Assembly: GCF_008327685.1 (NCBI RefSeq)
Contig: NZ_BDDE01000011.1
Span: forward strand, 463,093-527,092
DNA: 64,000 nt
Source: Actinomadura sp. K4S16
GTDB taxonomy: Bacteria > Actinomycetota > Actinomycetes > Streptosporangiales > Streptosporangiaceae
Direction of reading: 5' to 3'
Of this stretch, positions 45,788 to 55,103 are shown one piece after another (position 1 is the first letter of the stretch; the number at the start of each line of letters is the position of its first letter). A program made the position numbers and the translations under genes. Below the pieces are notes generated by a model. That model saw nothing but the letters and a program-made list of their open reading frames with translations. It searched no databases and was not told the origin of the DNA.

Positions 45788-45834
45788 GCGCCCCCGGGGC
45801 AACCCCCTTTTCTTCGGGGCGGCCCCGGGGGCGC
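45788..45834. terminator. Hairpin between thioesterase and ARPP-1-like genes
   Basis: A 12-bp perfect stem (GCGCCCCCGGGG and complement) encloses 23 nt that can themselves fold through CCCC/GGGG. It is located between the convergent stops at 45691 and 45845. Confidence 0.65.
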
Positions 45835-45844
45835 GGGCGCCGGT

Positions 45845-46861
45845 TCAGCGGGCGAACAGGGACGCGTAGACGGTCCGGTCGCCGTCGGTGACGATCTGCC
45901 CGGCCAGCTGGGGGCCGGTGACGGTGGACAGCCGCAGGTCGAGGTGGCGCTCCTCCTCGCGGAGTTCGACGGGGCCGGCGGGGGCGGCCGCGAGCCGGTC
46001 GCCGATCTCGGCGAGGCGGGCGGAGCGGTCGCGGTCGAGCGCGGCGCGCACCCCGGCGAGCCCCGCCGCGGGCGGCCCGCCCTCGAACGGCCCCTCCTCG
46101 AACCGTCCGGCCTCGCGGTGGGCGAGGTCGTAGGGCGCGGGGTCGGGCGGTGCGGGTTCGGCGTGCCGGGCGGCTACGCCGTAGGCGAAGCAGACCAGCG
46201 CGGTCCACATCTCGGCGAAGTAGCGGGGGTCGGGCGCGATCTCCAGGCCGGCGAAGCGGCCGGAGAGCAGGAACAGGGCGCCGACCTGGCCGGGCTGGAG
46301 TTCCAGGCGGGACTGGAACTGGGTCAGCACCGCCCGCCTGCGGGACAGGATCTGCTCCAGGTGGCCGCGGCGGGCGAGGCCGTGGCGGGCGTTGAGGGCG
46401 GCGATGTCGCCCCAGAGCTTGCCGTAGTCGGCGGCGCCGCGCAGTTCGAGGGCGCGGGCGCGCAGTTCCAGCGGAAGGACGAAGAACCACTGGTCGCGTT
46501 CGCCGAGGTGGCCGCCCTGGCTCTGCTGGACGCAGCAGGCGTCGTCGAAGCGCAGGGTCTGCCCGGCGGACAGCAGCGCCGACCGGCACAGGGCGTGGTT
46601 CTGTGCGCGGTCCTGGACGTAGCCGATGTGCAGGGGGACGATGGCGACGCCGGAGTCGGCGCGGTTGGCGAGTTCGACCTGCCCGTAGCCGACGACGCGG
46701 GACAGTTTGAGGCCGGTGCGGGGCGGCACGAAGCCGCGGTGGGCGGGCCCGGAGACCGGCACCATGGTGAGCGCGCCGGCCTGCTGCGGGGTGCCCAGGC
46801 GGTGCCCGGCGAGGCTGCCGGGGCCGGGGACGAGGGTGTCGAGCGCCGTCGTCTGCGTCAT
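45845..46861 (-). CDS. ARPP-1 (DUF6569)-like protein
   Basis: A 338-residue soluble protein. The block VVGYGQVELANRADSGVAIVPLHIGYVQDRAQNHALCRSALLSAGQTLRFDDACCVQQSQGG resembles ARPP-1/DUF6569, where VELANRS-x-PVLLLDGE-x-x-GxKQNRVL precedes a Pro/Gly and SCVE segment. The C-terminus (about 200-338) has further helices. ARPP domains were named for association with ADP-ribosylglycohydrolases and rhodanese-phosphatases in predicted conflict or NAD-related systems. The ATG at 46861 has GAAAGGGAG upstream. It lies 88 bp behind the VWA gene, on the same strand. Confidence 0.6.
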   Translation of the reverse strand: MTQTTALDTLVPGPGSLAGHRLGTPQQAGALTMVPVSGPAHRGFVPPRTGLKLSRVVGYGQVELANRADSGVAIVPLHIGYVQDRAQNHALCRSALLSAGQTLRFDDACCVQQSQGGHLGERDQWFFVLPLELRARALELRGAADYGKLWGDIAALNARHGLARRGHLEQILSRRRAVLTQFQSRLELQPGQVGALFLLSGRFAGLEIAPDPRYFAEMWTALVCFAYGVAARHAEPAPPDPAPYDLAHREAGRFEEGPFEGGPPAAGLAGVRAALDRDRSARLAEIGDRLAAAPAGPVELREEERHLDLRLSTVTGPQLAGQIVTDGDRTVYASLFAR

Positions 46862-46949
46862 GCGGTGCTCCCTTTCGGGGAGGTGCTGCGGCGGCGTGCG
46901 CGGGGTGCGGCGCGTCCGCGCACGGGCGGGTTCAGGCGGCCGGGCCTGT

Positions 46950-48293
46950 TCAGGCGGCCAGGCGGGCGGTGAGGGTGTCGGCCTGCCGGTCGAGGGCGTC
47001 GAGGCGGTCGTGCAGGGCGGCGCGCAGCCAGGGCGCGCCGGCGGCGCAGTGCCCGAACATCCAGGGCAGCAGTTCGGCGAAGTCGTCCTGGTGCCAGAAG
47101 CCGCGCTGGGGCAGGGACGGGGCGGGGCGCCGCAGCGTCAGGTCGTCGCTGCCGGTGAACATGGCGTGGCAGAACACCACGGGGGTGGTGACGCCGGCGC
47201 GGGGCAGGCTCGCGGCGACCCTTGCCAGGTCGCCGGGGAAGACGTTCTCGTAGCCGTCGGAGACGACGGCGACCAGGTCGGGGCCGGTGCCGAGGGCGTC
47301 CAGGACGGCGGTGGCCAGGTCGGTGGCGCCGCGCGGGGAGCGCTCGTCGCCGCCGGTCTCGATGACCTCCAGCCGGGCGCAGACCTCCGACAGCACCATC
47401 CGCAGCGCGGCGGCCTGGGACAGGGCGGCCCATTCGCGGTCGCCGTAGCCGCGCATGGACGCCGAGGCGTCCACGACCAGAGCGACGGTGCCGCCGAAGC
47501 GGGGGAAGGCCGCGGCGGCGGCGCCGACGTGGCGGGCGAGGGCGGCGTGGAGGTCTTCGGCGGGCCCGCCCCGGTACAGGTGGACGAGGGCGGCGGCGAT
47601 GTCGCCGCGGTTGGTCGCGGTGATGGTGGCGGGCCGTTCGCGGACGGTGTCGACGGGCAGCACCGGTTCGCCCGGCGCCGCAGGGCCGGCGGCGGGGCCG
47701 GAGGCGGCGTCTGCGGGGTGGTAGAGGGCCTGGACGCGGGCGGGCGCCGCGGCGGGGTCGGTGAGGAAGCGCAGCAGGCGCCGCTGGAGGTAGTCGGAGG
47801 CGGTGTCGCCGCCGGCGATGCGGCGGGCGCAGCCGCGGGCGGTGGCGGCGCCGAGGGCGTGCTCGAAGCAGTCGCGCAGGGCGGGGCGGCGCGCGGCGAT
47901 GAGGGCGTCGGCGGCGGGGTGCTCCAGGACGAACCGCAGCGCGGTGCGGGTGGTGTGCTTGTGGTTGGCGCGCAGCCGCCGCAGGGCGAGCAGGACGGTG
48001 ATGACGTGGGCGGGCGGCAGCCCGAGGGTCAGGACGCGGGCGACGCGGGCCTGCACGGCGCGGGTGCGGTCGTCGAGCCCGGCCTGGGAGGCGGCCAGGA
48101 TCTGCAGCAGCACGCGGGCGCGCTGCCAGGGCCGCACGCCGGGGGCGACGCCGAGCAGGGCGTAGCCCTCGGGGTCGCCGGTGTGCGCGGCGCGGTGCAG
48201 GTCGGCGTCGTCCCAGCGCAGGGAGGCGCCCCGGGGCAGGCTCAGGGCGGTGTCGTGGTCGTGCAGGTGGTCAAGGAGCGTGGGGGTGTCCAT
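46950..48293 (-). CDS. VWA-domain protein with helical N-terminal repeats
   Basis: A 447-residue protein. The N-terminal ~240 residues are helical (AVQARVARVLTLGLPPAHVITVLLALRRLRANHKHTTRTALRFVLEHP), a pattern found in TROVE/Ro-like or HEAT-like proteins. The C-terminal von Willebrand A domain has a complete MIDAS: DASAS in VALVVDASASMRG, Thr in GATDLATAV and Asp in VVSDGYENV. The domain order is that of Ro60/Rsr, but I cannot identify TROVE firmly. ATG 48293 has GGAGG 9 nt upstream. Likely cotranscribed with the ARPP-1-like gene behind it. Confidence 0.78.
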   Translation of the reverse strand: MDTPTLLDHLHDHDTALSLPRGASLRWDDADLHRAAHTGDPEGYALLGVAPGVRPWQRARVLLQILAASQAGLDDRTRAVQARVARVLTLGLPPAHVITVLLALRRLRANHKHTTRTALRFVLEHPAADALIAARRPALRDCFEHALGAATARGCARRIAGGDTASDYLQRRLLRFLTDPAAAPARVQALYHPADAASGPAAGPAAPGEPVLPVDTVRERPATITATNRGDIAAALVHLYRGGPAEDLHAALARHVGAAAAAFPRFGGTVALVVDASASMRGYGDREWAALSQAAALRMVLSEVCARLEVIETGGDERSPRGATDLATAVLDALGTGPDLVAVVSDGYENVFPGDLARVAASLPRAGVTTPVVFCHAMFTGSDDLTLRRPAPSLPQRGFWHQDDFAELLPWMFGHCAAGAPWLRAALHDRLDALDRQADTLTARLAA

Positions 48294-48348
48294 GGTTGTC
48301 GGCCTCCGCAACCATGGAGTGTAGGAATGATCGGGAGCGCCTCGACAC

Positions 48349-49062
48349 TCAATTTCCGGTGGGCGGGCCCGCTGCGGAGGTGTCGGCGGTCGCGGGGCCG
48401 GGCGCGGCGGCGTAGCGGCCGAGGCCGTGTTCGAGCAGGTCGAAGGCGCGGGCCGCGGCGGCGTAGACGTCCTCGGCCATCTCCTGCAGGGTCTCCCCCG
48501 CGGCCTTGCGGTCGGCGATCTGCTCGACCAGCGTGTTCTGCACGGCGAAGATCATGGCGGCGGCGGCGCGGGGGGCGATGTCGTCGGGGTCGGCGCCGGT
48601 GGCCTCGGCGATCAGGTCGGCGAGGCGGTCCTGGGCGCGGCGGCCGATCTCGCGCTGGCGGGCCAGGAGCGCGGGGCTGTCGCGGACGGTGCGGGTCCAG
48701 ACCTCCGAGCCCTCGTGGAAGGCGGTGTGGTAGGAGCGGGCGTCCAGGCCCTCGAAGAAGCGGCGGCGGAACAGCGCCACGGCGCCCTCGCCGGGGCGGC
48801 GGTCGCGGAAGTCGCGCGCGGCGGCCTCGATGATCTCGTCCTGCCGGTCGAAGAACAGGTCTTCCTTGGTCCGGAAGTAGTTGAAGACGGTGTTGACCGA
48901 CACGTCGGCGGTGCGGGCGACGTCGGCGATGGTGACGTTGTCGAAGCCGCGGGTCATGAACAGGCCGGTGGCGATGTCGGCGATGCGGCGCCGCGTCTCG
49001 CGCTTCTTGCGCTCCCGCAGCCCCAGTTCCGGTTCGACCTCGGGGACGTGGTCCTCAGCCAT
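48349..49062 (-). CDS. TetR-family transcriptional regulator
   Basis: A 237-residue regulator; GLRERKKRETRRRIADIATGLFMTRGFDNVTIADVARTADVSVNTVFNYFRTKEDLFFDR is a classic helix-turn-helix, with a long Ala-rich C-terminus. It is divergent from the DrrA-like ABC transporter pair and is presumably its repressor. The spacer holds repeated CACTG(A/G) and AGTGAC elements (49078-49115), which may be the operator, although not a clean palindrome. Confidence 0.92.
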   Translation of the reverse strand: MAEDHVPEVEPELGLRERKKRETRRRIADIATGLFMTRGFDNVTIADVARTADVSVNTVFNYFRTKEDLFFDRQDEIIEAAARDFRDRRPGEGAVALFRRRFFEGLDARSYHTAFHEGSEVWTRTVRDSPALLARQREIGRRAQDRLADLIAEATGADPDDIAPRAAAAMIFAVQNTLVEQIADRKAAGETLQEMAEDVYAAAARAFDLLEHGLGRYAAAPGPATADTSAAGPPTGN

Positions 49063-49156
49063 GCCCAGGAATATACCTTCACTGGTGTCACTGAAAACTT
49101 GGAGTGACTGCAAATTTGGGGTTACGCTAGCGGTGTCGTTCTCAGAGGAGGTCATC

Positions 49157-50104
49157 GTGATCGAGGCCCGCGGGCTCGCCCGCACCTTCACCGGCCGGAA
49201 CGGGACGGTCGAGGCCGTCCGCGGCGTGGACCTGTCGGTCGCGCCCGGCGAGATCGTCGGGTTCCTCGGCCCCAACGGGGCCGGGAAGACCACGACGCTG
49301 CGGATGCTGACGACGCTGCTGGCGCCGACGGCGGGGACCGCGGCCGTCGCCGGCCGCGACCTGCGCGCCGACCCGGCGGGCGTGCGGCGGCGCATCGGCT
49401 ACGTCGCGCAGGGCGGCGGCACCGACCCGGGCGTCCCGGTCGCCGAGGAGCTGGACCTGCAGGCGCGCCTGTACGGGGTGCGCGACCGGGCGGCGCGGAT
49501 CGCGGCGCTGTGCGCGCGCCTGGACCTGGAGGGCCTCGGGCCGCGCCCGGCCGGGTCGCTGTCGGGCGGGCAGCGCCGCCGCCTGGACATCGCGCTCGGG
49601 CTGGTGCACCGCCCGCCGCTGCTGTTCCTGGACGAGCCGACGACCGGCCTGGACCCGCAGAGCCGCGGCAACCTGTGGGACCACGTCCGCGCCATGCGCG
49701 ACCGGGACGGCACGACGGTCTTCCTGACCACGCACTACCTGGACGAGGCCGACGCGCTGTGCGACCGGCTGCTGATCATCGACCGGGGGCGCATCGTCGC
49801 CGAGGGCACGCCCGCCGAGCTGCGCCGCCGCGTCGCCGGGGACGTCGTCACGGTGGAGCTGGCGGAGCCGGCCGGGGTCGAGTCCGCCCGCGGGGCGCTG
49901 TCGGCGCACCCGGCCGTCCGCGAGGCAGCCGTGACCGGCGCGACGCTGCGGCTGACCGTCGAGGACGGCGAGAAGGCGCTGATGTCCCTGATCCGCGCGC
50001 TGGACGGTGCGGGGGTGGAGCTGGCGTCGCTGAACCTGGCCCGCCCCACGCTGGACGACGTGTTCCTCACCATCACCGGCCGGTCGCTGCGCGAAGCGGC
50101 CTGA
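49157..50104 (+). CDS. ABC transporter ATP-binding protein, DrrA type
   Basis: A 315-residue ATPase: Walker A GPNGAGKTTTL, Q-loop VAQGGG, signature LSGGQRRRLDIA, Walker B LLFLDEPTTGLDP and H-loop TTHYLDEAD. The C-terminal DUF4162-like region (about 230-315) is typical of DrrA-like drug exporters. It starts with GTG at 49157 after GAGGAGG. The permease gene follows 17 bp downstream. The pair should export antibiotics or lipids under control of the divergent TetR. Confidence 0.94.
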   Translation: MIEARGLARTFTGRNGTVEAVRGVDLSVAPGEIVGFLGPNGAGKTTTLRMLTTLLAPTAGTAAVAGRDLRADPAGVRRRIGYVAQGGGTDPGVPVAEELDLQARLYGVRDRAARIAALCARLDLEGLGPRPAGSLSGGQRRRLDIALGLVHRPPLLFLDEPTTGLDPQSRGNLWDHVRAMRDRDGTTVFLTTHYLDEADALCDRLLIIDRGRIVAEGTPAELRRRVAGDVVTVELAEPAGVESARGALSAHPAVREAAVTGATLRLTVEDGEKALMSLIRALDGAGVELASLNLARPTLDDVFLTITGRSLREAA

Positions 50105-50121
50105 ACTCAGGAGTCTCCCCC

Positions 50122-50955
50122 ATGTCTCTCGAACCGACCGCTTCTGTCATCCCGTCCGCGCCTTCCGCGGCGCCCGGGCGGGCCGCCGCTCTCGGGCGGG
50201 TCGCGTCCGACACCCGGCTGGTCTTCCTGCGGTACATGCGGCAGACGCTGCGCAGCAAGGTCGCGGTGGTGTTCGGCGCGATCCAGCCGATGCTGTACCT
50301 GGTGCTGTTCGGACCGCTGCTGTCGGACCTGGTCGACGTGCGCGGGTTCGGCGCGCGCAGCGCCTGGCAGGTCTTCGTGCCGGGCGTGCTGATACAGCTG
50401 TCGATGTTCAGCGCCGGGTTCGCCGGGTTCGGGCTGATCGCGGACCTGCGGTCGGGGGTGGTGGACCGGCTGCGGGTCACCCCGGCCAGCCGGTCCGCGC
50501 TGCTGCTGGGGCGGGTCCTGCGCGACACGGTGGTGGTCGGGTTCCAGGCGGCGGTGGTCGTGGCGGTCGGGCTGGCGCTGGGGCTGCGGGCCCCGGCGGG
50601 CGGGATCGCCGTCGGGCTGCTGCTGGTGGTGGCGCTGGCGGTGAGCGTGGCGTCCCTGTCGTACGTGGTGGCGCTGCGCACGCGCAGCGAGGACGCGTTC
50701 GCGCCGATCCTGACGTCGGTGACGCTGCCGCTGATGCTGCTGTCGGGGCTCCTGCTGCCGATGAGCCTGGCGCCGGGCTGGCTGGACGCGGTGTCGCGGT
50801 TCACGCCGTTCCGGTACACGGTGGACGCCGCGCGGGCGGCGTTCCTGGGCGACTACGCGTCGGCGGCGGTCGCGGAGGGCGCGCTGGTCGCGGCGGTGCT
50901 GCTGGTGGCGTCGGTGGCGCTGGGCGCCCGCCGCTTCCGCCGCGAGAACGCCTGA
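50122..50955 (+). CDS. ABC-2 type transporter permease, DrrB type
   Basis: A 277-residue permease with six membrane helices. The ABC-2 pattern is clear: AVVFGAIQPMLYLVLFGPLLSDL, YVVALRTRSEDAFAPILTSVTLPLMLLSGLLLPMSLAPGWLDAVSRFTPFRYTVDAARAAFLGD. The N-terminus is a short Pro/Ala-rich cytoplasmic stretch. It pairs with the ATPase encoded immediately upstream. Substrate unknown. Confidence 0.93.
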   Translation: MSLEPTASVIPSAPSAAPGRAAALGRVASDTRLVFLRYMRQTLRSKVAVVFGAIQPMLYLVLFGPLLSDLVDVRGFGARSAWQVFVPGVLIQLSMFSAGFAGFGLIADLRSGVVDRLRVTPASRSALLLGRVLRDTVVVGFQAAVVVAVGLALGLRAPAGGIAVGLLLVVALAVSVASLSYVVALRTRSEDAFAPILTSVTLPLMLLSGLLLPMSLAPGWLDAVSRFTPFRYTVDAARAAFLGDYASAAVAEGALVAAVLLVASVALGARRFRRENA

Positions 50956-50983
50956 CCCGGCTCCGGAGGCGGTCCAGGGCGGG

Positions 50984-52021
50984 TCACGGGGGCAGGGCGG
51001 CGGTCCGGGGCCGCGTGCCCGGCCCGCCGTCCCGCGCGGCCTCCCGCCCGCCGTCCCGCGGAACGTCGGCCGGGGCGGTGGCGGCGGCGTTCAGGACCTC
51101 GGGGTGGGCGACGGCGGCGCGCTGGGCGATGTAGGCGCCGGCGAGCACGATCGCGCCGCCGGTGATCTGCGCGGCGGTGAGGCGCTCCCCGAGCGCGGCC
51201 CAGGCGATGAGGGCGGCGGCGACGGCCTCGGTGTAGCAGATGGCGCCGCCGACCTGCGCCGACAGCCGCTGCAGTCCGGCGACGCCGGTGAGGTAGGCCA
51301 GGACGGTGCTGACCAGGCCGATCCAGGCGACCAGCGCCCAGCCGGGCGCGGCGTGCCCGGCGACCGGCACGGGGGCGGGCAGCACCTGCCAGGGCAGCGT
51401 CCACGGCGCGGCCAGGGCGGTGAGGGCGAGCGCGGCGACGACGCTTCCGGCGGAGGTGATGACGAGCGGGTCGACCTGCCCGGTCAGCCGGTCGACGATG
51501 AGGAAGTAGCTGGCCTGGCAGGCGGCGGCGCCGAGCCCGGCGGCCAGGCCGACCGGGTCGAGCGACAGGCCCGTCCACACCTGCACGACCAGGGCGAGGC
51601 CGGCCATGGCGGTCGCGACGCCGGCGGCGGCGGTGCGGTGCACCGGGGCGCGGCGCACCAGCCGCAGCCACGCCAGCACGATGACCGGGCCGCTGAACTC
51701 CAGCAGGATCGCCACGCCGACCGGCAGGCGGGAGGCGGCCACGAAGTAGAACGCCTGGCAGCCGGCGACACCGGTCAGCCCGTACAGGGCCAGGGCGGGC
51801 AGGTGTGGGCGCAGGCCGCGGACGGCGGCCCGCCCGCGCAACAGGAACGGCAGCGGCGCCAGGACCAGCGCGGCGACCGCGATGCGCAGCCACACCGCCT
51901 GCAGGGGGCCGAGCCCGGCCTCGATGAGGGCCTTGCCGAACGGTCCGGACGCGCCGAAGCACACCGAGGAGAACAGCGCCAGGCCGAGGCCCCAGGCGCG
52001 GGTCCGTGCGGCGCCGTCCAT
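50984..52021 (-). CDS. EamA-family (drug/metabolite) transporter
   Basis: A 345-residue protein with ten membrane helices in two EamA halves: FSSVCFGASGPFGKALIEAGLGPLQAVWLRI in the first and GGAICYTEAVAAALIAWAALGERLTAAQITGGAIVLAGAYIAQ at the end. It is likely to export amino acids or small metabolites. ATG 52021 follows GGGGGTGAGG; GTG at 52027 is possible. It has a charged, disordered C-terminal tail. It ends 28 bp from the stop of the ABC permease gene. Confidence 0.9.
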   Translation of the reverse strand: MDGAARTRAWGLGLALFSSVCFGASGPFGKALIEAGLGPLQAVWLRIAVAALVLAPLPFLLRGRAAVRGLRPHLPALALYGLTGVAGCQAFYFVAASRLPVGVAILLEFSGPVIVLAWLRLVRRAPVHRTAAAGVATAMAGLALVVQVWTGLSLDPVGLAAGLGAAACQASYFLIVDRLTGQVDPLVITSAGSVVAALALTALAAPWTLPWQVLPAPVPVAGHAAPGWALVAWIGLVSTVLAYLTGVAGLQRLSAQVGGAICYTEAVAAALIAWAALGERLTAAQITGGAIVLAGAYIAQRAAVAHPEVLNAAATAPADVPRDGGREAARDGGPGTRPRTAALPP

Positions 52022-52175
52022 CCTCACCCCCGGGTCGCGCGGTGTGCCGCCGAGCCCGCTCCCGGCGGGCTAATGAGCATCCTTCCATAACGCTCCTTAC
52101 ACGTCGATGGAGGGCTACCGGTCCGTAACGCGGGCGATGCCGGACGGAACGCCCGCTGCTACTACTATTCGCCGG

Positions 52176-55052
52176 ATGAGCTGGCAGGCGGCCGGGGCGG
52201 GGCCCGGCGGAACCGGTGGGGGCCCGAGCGGCGACCTGTTCGCCTCGGTCGAGGGCAACGTGCGCGAGCTGGTGGCCTCACCGTGGTGGCAGACCGCCCA
52301 GCCGGCCGACCGCGCGGCGCAGATCGCCGCGCGGATGCTGTGGGGCGCCGGCGAGTGGTGGCTGTACGGGGCGTGGGGTCGCTGGTACCGGTGCGGCCTG
52401 GACGGCACCTGGCACCCCTGCCCGCCCCCCGCGCAGTTCGAGGACCGCCGCGTCGCCGTCCCCGCGCCCCAGGGCGCCGGGACGCCGCCCGTCCCGCCGC
52501 AGCTGTTCCCCACCGGCCCCGACCTCGCGGCCGGGCGCGTCGCGCCGCTGGGGTTCCTCGGGCCCGTCCCCGACACCGCCGTCGTCGCCCGCATCTCCCA
52601 GGCCCTCACCACCGCGCTGGCGGTGAACCCGCAGCAGTTCGCCCAGCGCGACCCGATGTTCCAGCCGGGCACGCCCAGCACCGTCGCCGCCGCGTGGGGC
52701 GCGCTGCTGTGGTGCGCGGGATCCCCCGTGGTGCTGACCGAGCACCCCCTGATCGAGTCGTTCATCCCGTTCCTGACGACCTCGGCCGAGCAGCTGCACT
52801 GGATGATGCCGCCCGACTTCGGCACCCTGGCCGGCTACTACGTCCACCGGCTCGGCGCCGGCGACGGCGGCGGCGCCGCCCACATCGCCCGCGTCATGTA
52901 CGAGGTCGCCGCCGGGCTGCAGGCCGACCCCCGGTTCCGTCCCGGCGCCGACGCGCTCGCCGCGGTCACCGCGGCGTCGCTGCGGATGGTCAACCAGGAC
53001 ATGGCCACCGTCCGGTACGGGCCCGAGGCGATCGTGCAGGAGTGGCGGCGCCGCTGCCCCGCCGAGTTCGCCACCCCGATGGTGCGCGACACCGCGCCGG
53101 GCGAGTACCTGCGCCTGGCCCTGTACGACCTCCAGGAGATCGTCGCGGGGCTGACCGGGCCGCGCCCGGCCGCGGCGGGACGCAGCCACGACGAGGTCCG
53201 CCGCGCCGGGATCGCGGTGCTGGCCGCCGACCTGCAGGCCGCGCCGGGCGCGCTGCCGGCGCTGCAGCGCTGGCTGGACGCCGACAGCGCCCGCACCCTG
53301 CAGGCGGTGCTGACCGACCCGGCCAACCCGCTGCGGTCGCTGTGGCCGCGCGACGGCCGCCTCCCCGACGCGCTGCGCAGCGACGACTCCGACGCCCTCG
53401 CCGCGCTGCTGGCCACCACCTACACCCTGGGGCTGACGTGGTGCCGGCTGGCGCAGGTGCCGCCGCCGGCGACGGGGTTCGCGGTGCCGCAGGCGGTCGC
53501 GGCGGAGCTGACGTCCCCGGCGATGCACACCCCGCCGTCCACCGACGAGCTGTCGGCGTGGGACATCATCAAGGCCGCCCGCGCCCACATGGCCGCCGAG
53601 CGCGCCTCCTCCGGCGGCGACCTGCCGGTCGCGCCGGTGCCCGAGCCCGCGCAGGAGGCCCCGGGCCCGCCGCCCGCGGTCGCGCCCGCCCCTCCCCCGG
53701 CGGCCCCGCCGGTGCCGCCGCCCGCCGCGCCCGAACCGCCCGCCCCGCCGGCGCATGCCTCGCCGGGCCCGTCGGAGCCGCCCTTCCAGTACGCGCCCCC
53801 GCCCCCTCCGGTGTCGCCGCCGCCGTTCCCGGGCCCGTCCTCGCCGCCGCCCGAGCCGAGCGCCCACCACGAGCAGGGGCGGCCCGAGCCGCCCCGGTAC
53901 GAGCAGCGGCCCGCCGCGCCCGCGCCGGCGCCGGACCCGTTCGGGTCGGACGTGCCGCCGCCGCGGATCGCGCCTCCCCCGGCGCCCGAGCCCCCCGCCC
54001 CGGCGCCGCCGACCCGGCAGGCCCCCGAGCCGGCGCCGGAGCCGGTGTGGCCGTCGGAGCCGCAGAGGACGCAGCTGGACACCGACGCGTTCCGCACCCA
54101 GCTCGATCCGGGCCCGGCGTGGCCCGGCGCGGACGCCCCGCCCCCCGTCCCGCCGTCCCCCGCTCCGGCGCCCGCGCCGCACGCCGACCTGCCGCCGCCT
54201 CCGGCGCCGGTGCCCGAGCCGCCGCCCCCGCTGCCGCCCGCGCCCGTGCCCGAGCAGGCCCCGCAGGTCGCCGAGGCCTACGGCGTCCGGTTCCTGTGCG
54301 GCGCCGACGACATCGAGCGCGTGGTCACCGAGGTGCGGCGGCGCGGCAAGTGGGCGCGGCGGCTGCGCGGCCAGGAGGTCTCGAGCGCGTCGGCGCCGGC
54401 GCTGCTGCTGATCGGCGCGCCGTCCAGCGGGCAGCGGCGGCTGGCGCGGATGGTGGCCCGCGCGCTGGCGGAGGTCGAGGCCTCCAGCGGCGAGGTCCAC
54501 GCCGTCCACGCCGAGGACCTGCGCGAGCACGGCCCCGACGGGCTGCGGGCCGCGCTGGAGGAGCACTCCGGCCACGTCCTGCTGCTGGACGGCCTGGACG
54601 GGCTGATCCTGGACGAGGCGCAGGGCCCGGCCTACGCGTCGGTGCTGTACCGGACGCGGCTGGAGGGCGTGAACGACACCGCGCTGCTCGGCACGTGCGA
54701 GCCCGACCGCGTCGGTGAGCTGTCGGCGGCGTCGCCGGAGCTGGTGACCGACCTGCGGGCGGTGCGGCTGCCGGACCTGTCGGGCGCGCAGGCGCGCGCG
54801 GCGCTGGTGCGGCTGCTGGCCGAGGAGCGCAGCCTGCGGCTCGGGTCGGACGCCTGGGCCGTGGTGAACCGCGAGGTCGGCTCGCTGCGGCCGCGGGGCA
54901 GGCTGACCGGCGCGCGGCTCGTGGAGGCCTACCTCGACCGCGCCGCGCAGCGGCATCTGGGCAGCGCGGAGGCGACGCAGGCGATCGGCAGCGCGCTGTC
55001 GCTGACGGCGGCCGACTTCCAGGGCCTGGCGGTGGAGCTGTCGGGCCGCTGA
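52176..55052 (+). CDS. Large protein with Pro-rich linker and degenerate AAA-like ATPase domain
   Basis: A 958-residue protein in three parts. The N-terminal ~490 residues are globular (including WWLYGAWGRWYRCGLDGTWHPCPPP, and helical segments around LRLALYDLQEIVAGL). A linker of about 215 residues (490-705) consists mostly of Pro, Ala and acidic residues. The C-terminal domain (about 715-958) looks like AAA+: GAPSSGQRRLARMVARAL at 747 on has Gln753 instead of the P-loop Lys, and HVLLLDGLDGL has Asp805-Gly instead of Asp-Glu. It is followed by sensor/lid-like helices (RLLAEERSLRLG). It may be an inactive or nucleotide-only-binding AAA homologue. ATG 52176 is preferred; ATG 52107 is possible. 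No family is recognised. Confidence 0.75.
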   Translation: MSWQAAGAGPGGTGGGPSGDLFASVEGNVRELVASPWWQTAQPADRAAQIAARMLWGAGEWWLYGAWGRWYRCGLDGTWHPCPPPAQFEDRRVAVPAPQGAGTPPVPPQLFPTGPDLAAGRVAPLGFLGPVPDTAVVARISQALTTALAVNPQQFAQRDPMFQPGTPSTVAAAWGALLWCAGSPVVLTEHPLIESFIPFLTTSAEQLHWMMPPDFGTLAGYYVHRLGAGDGGGAAHIARVMYEVAAGLQADPRFRPGADALAAVTAASLRMVNQDMATVRYGPEAIVQEWRRRCPAEFATPMVRDTAPGEYLRLALYDLQEIVAGLTGPRPAAAGRSHDEVRRAGIAVLAADLQAAPGALPALQRWLDADSARTLQAVLTDPANPLRSLWPRDGRLPDALRSDDSDALAALLATTYTLGLTWCRLAQVPPPATGFAVPQAVAAELTSPAMHTPPSTDELSAWDIIKAARAHMAAERASSGGDLPVAPVPEPAQEAPGPPPAVAPAPPPAAPPVPPPAAPEPPAPPAHASPGPSEPPFQYAPPPPPVSPPPFPGPSSPPPEPSAHHEQGRPEPPRYEQRPAAPAPAPDPFGSDVPPPRIAPPPAPEPPAPAPPTRQAPEPAPEPVWPSEPQRTQLDTDAFRTQLDPGPAWPGADAPPPVPPSPAPAPAPHADLPPPPAPVPEPPPPLPPAPVPEQAPQVAEAYGVRFLCGADDIERVVTEVRRRGKWARRLRGQEVSSASAPALLLIGAPSSGQRRLARMVARALAEVEASSGEVHAVHAEDLREHGPDGLRAALEEHSGHVLLLDGLDGLILDEAQGPAYASVLYRTRLEGVNDTALLGTCEPDRVGELSAASPELVTDLRAVRLPDLSGAQARAALVRLLAEERSLRLGSDAWAVVNREVGSLRPRGRLTGARLVEAYLDRAAQRHLGSAEATQAIGSALSLTAADFQGLAVELSGR

Positions 55053-55103
55053 CCCGCGCCGCACCGGCCCCGTCCACCGGGGCCCGGTGCGGCGCGAGGC
55101 CCG

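Noticed and set aside
49063..49156. Operator palindrome for the TetR at 48349
   Set aside because: CACTG/AGTGAC elements recur, but no symmetric dyad of convincing length could be drawn, so it is mentioned only within the gene entry.
53650..54270. Pro/Ala-rich tract as a tandem DNA repeat or CRISPR-like array
   Set aside because: It is an irregular protein linker with no fixed repeat unit or spacers and lies inside one open frame.
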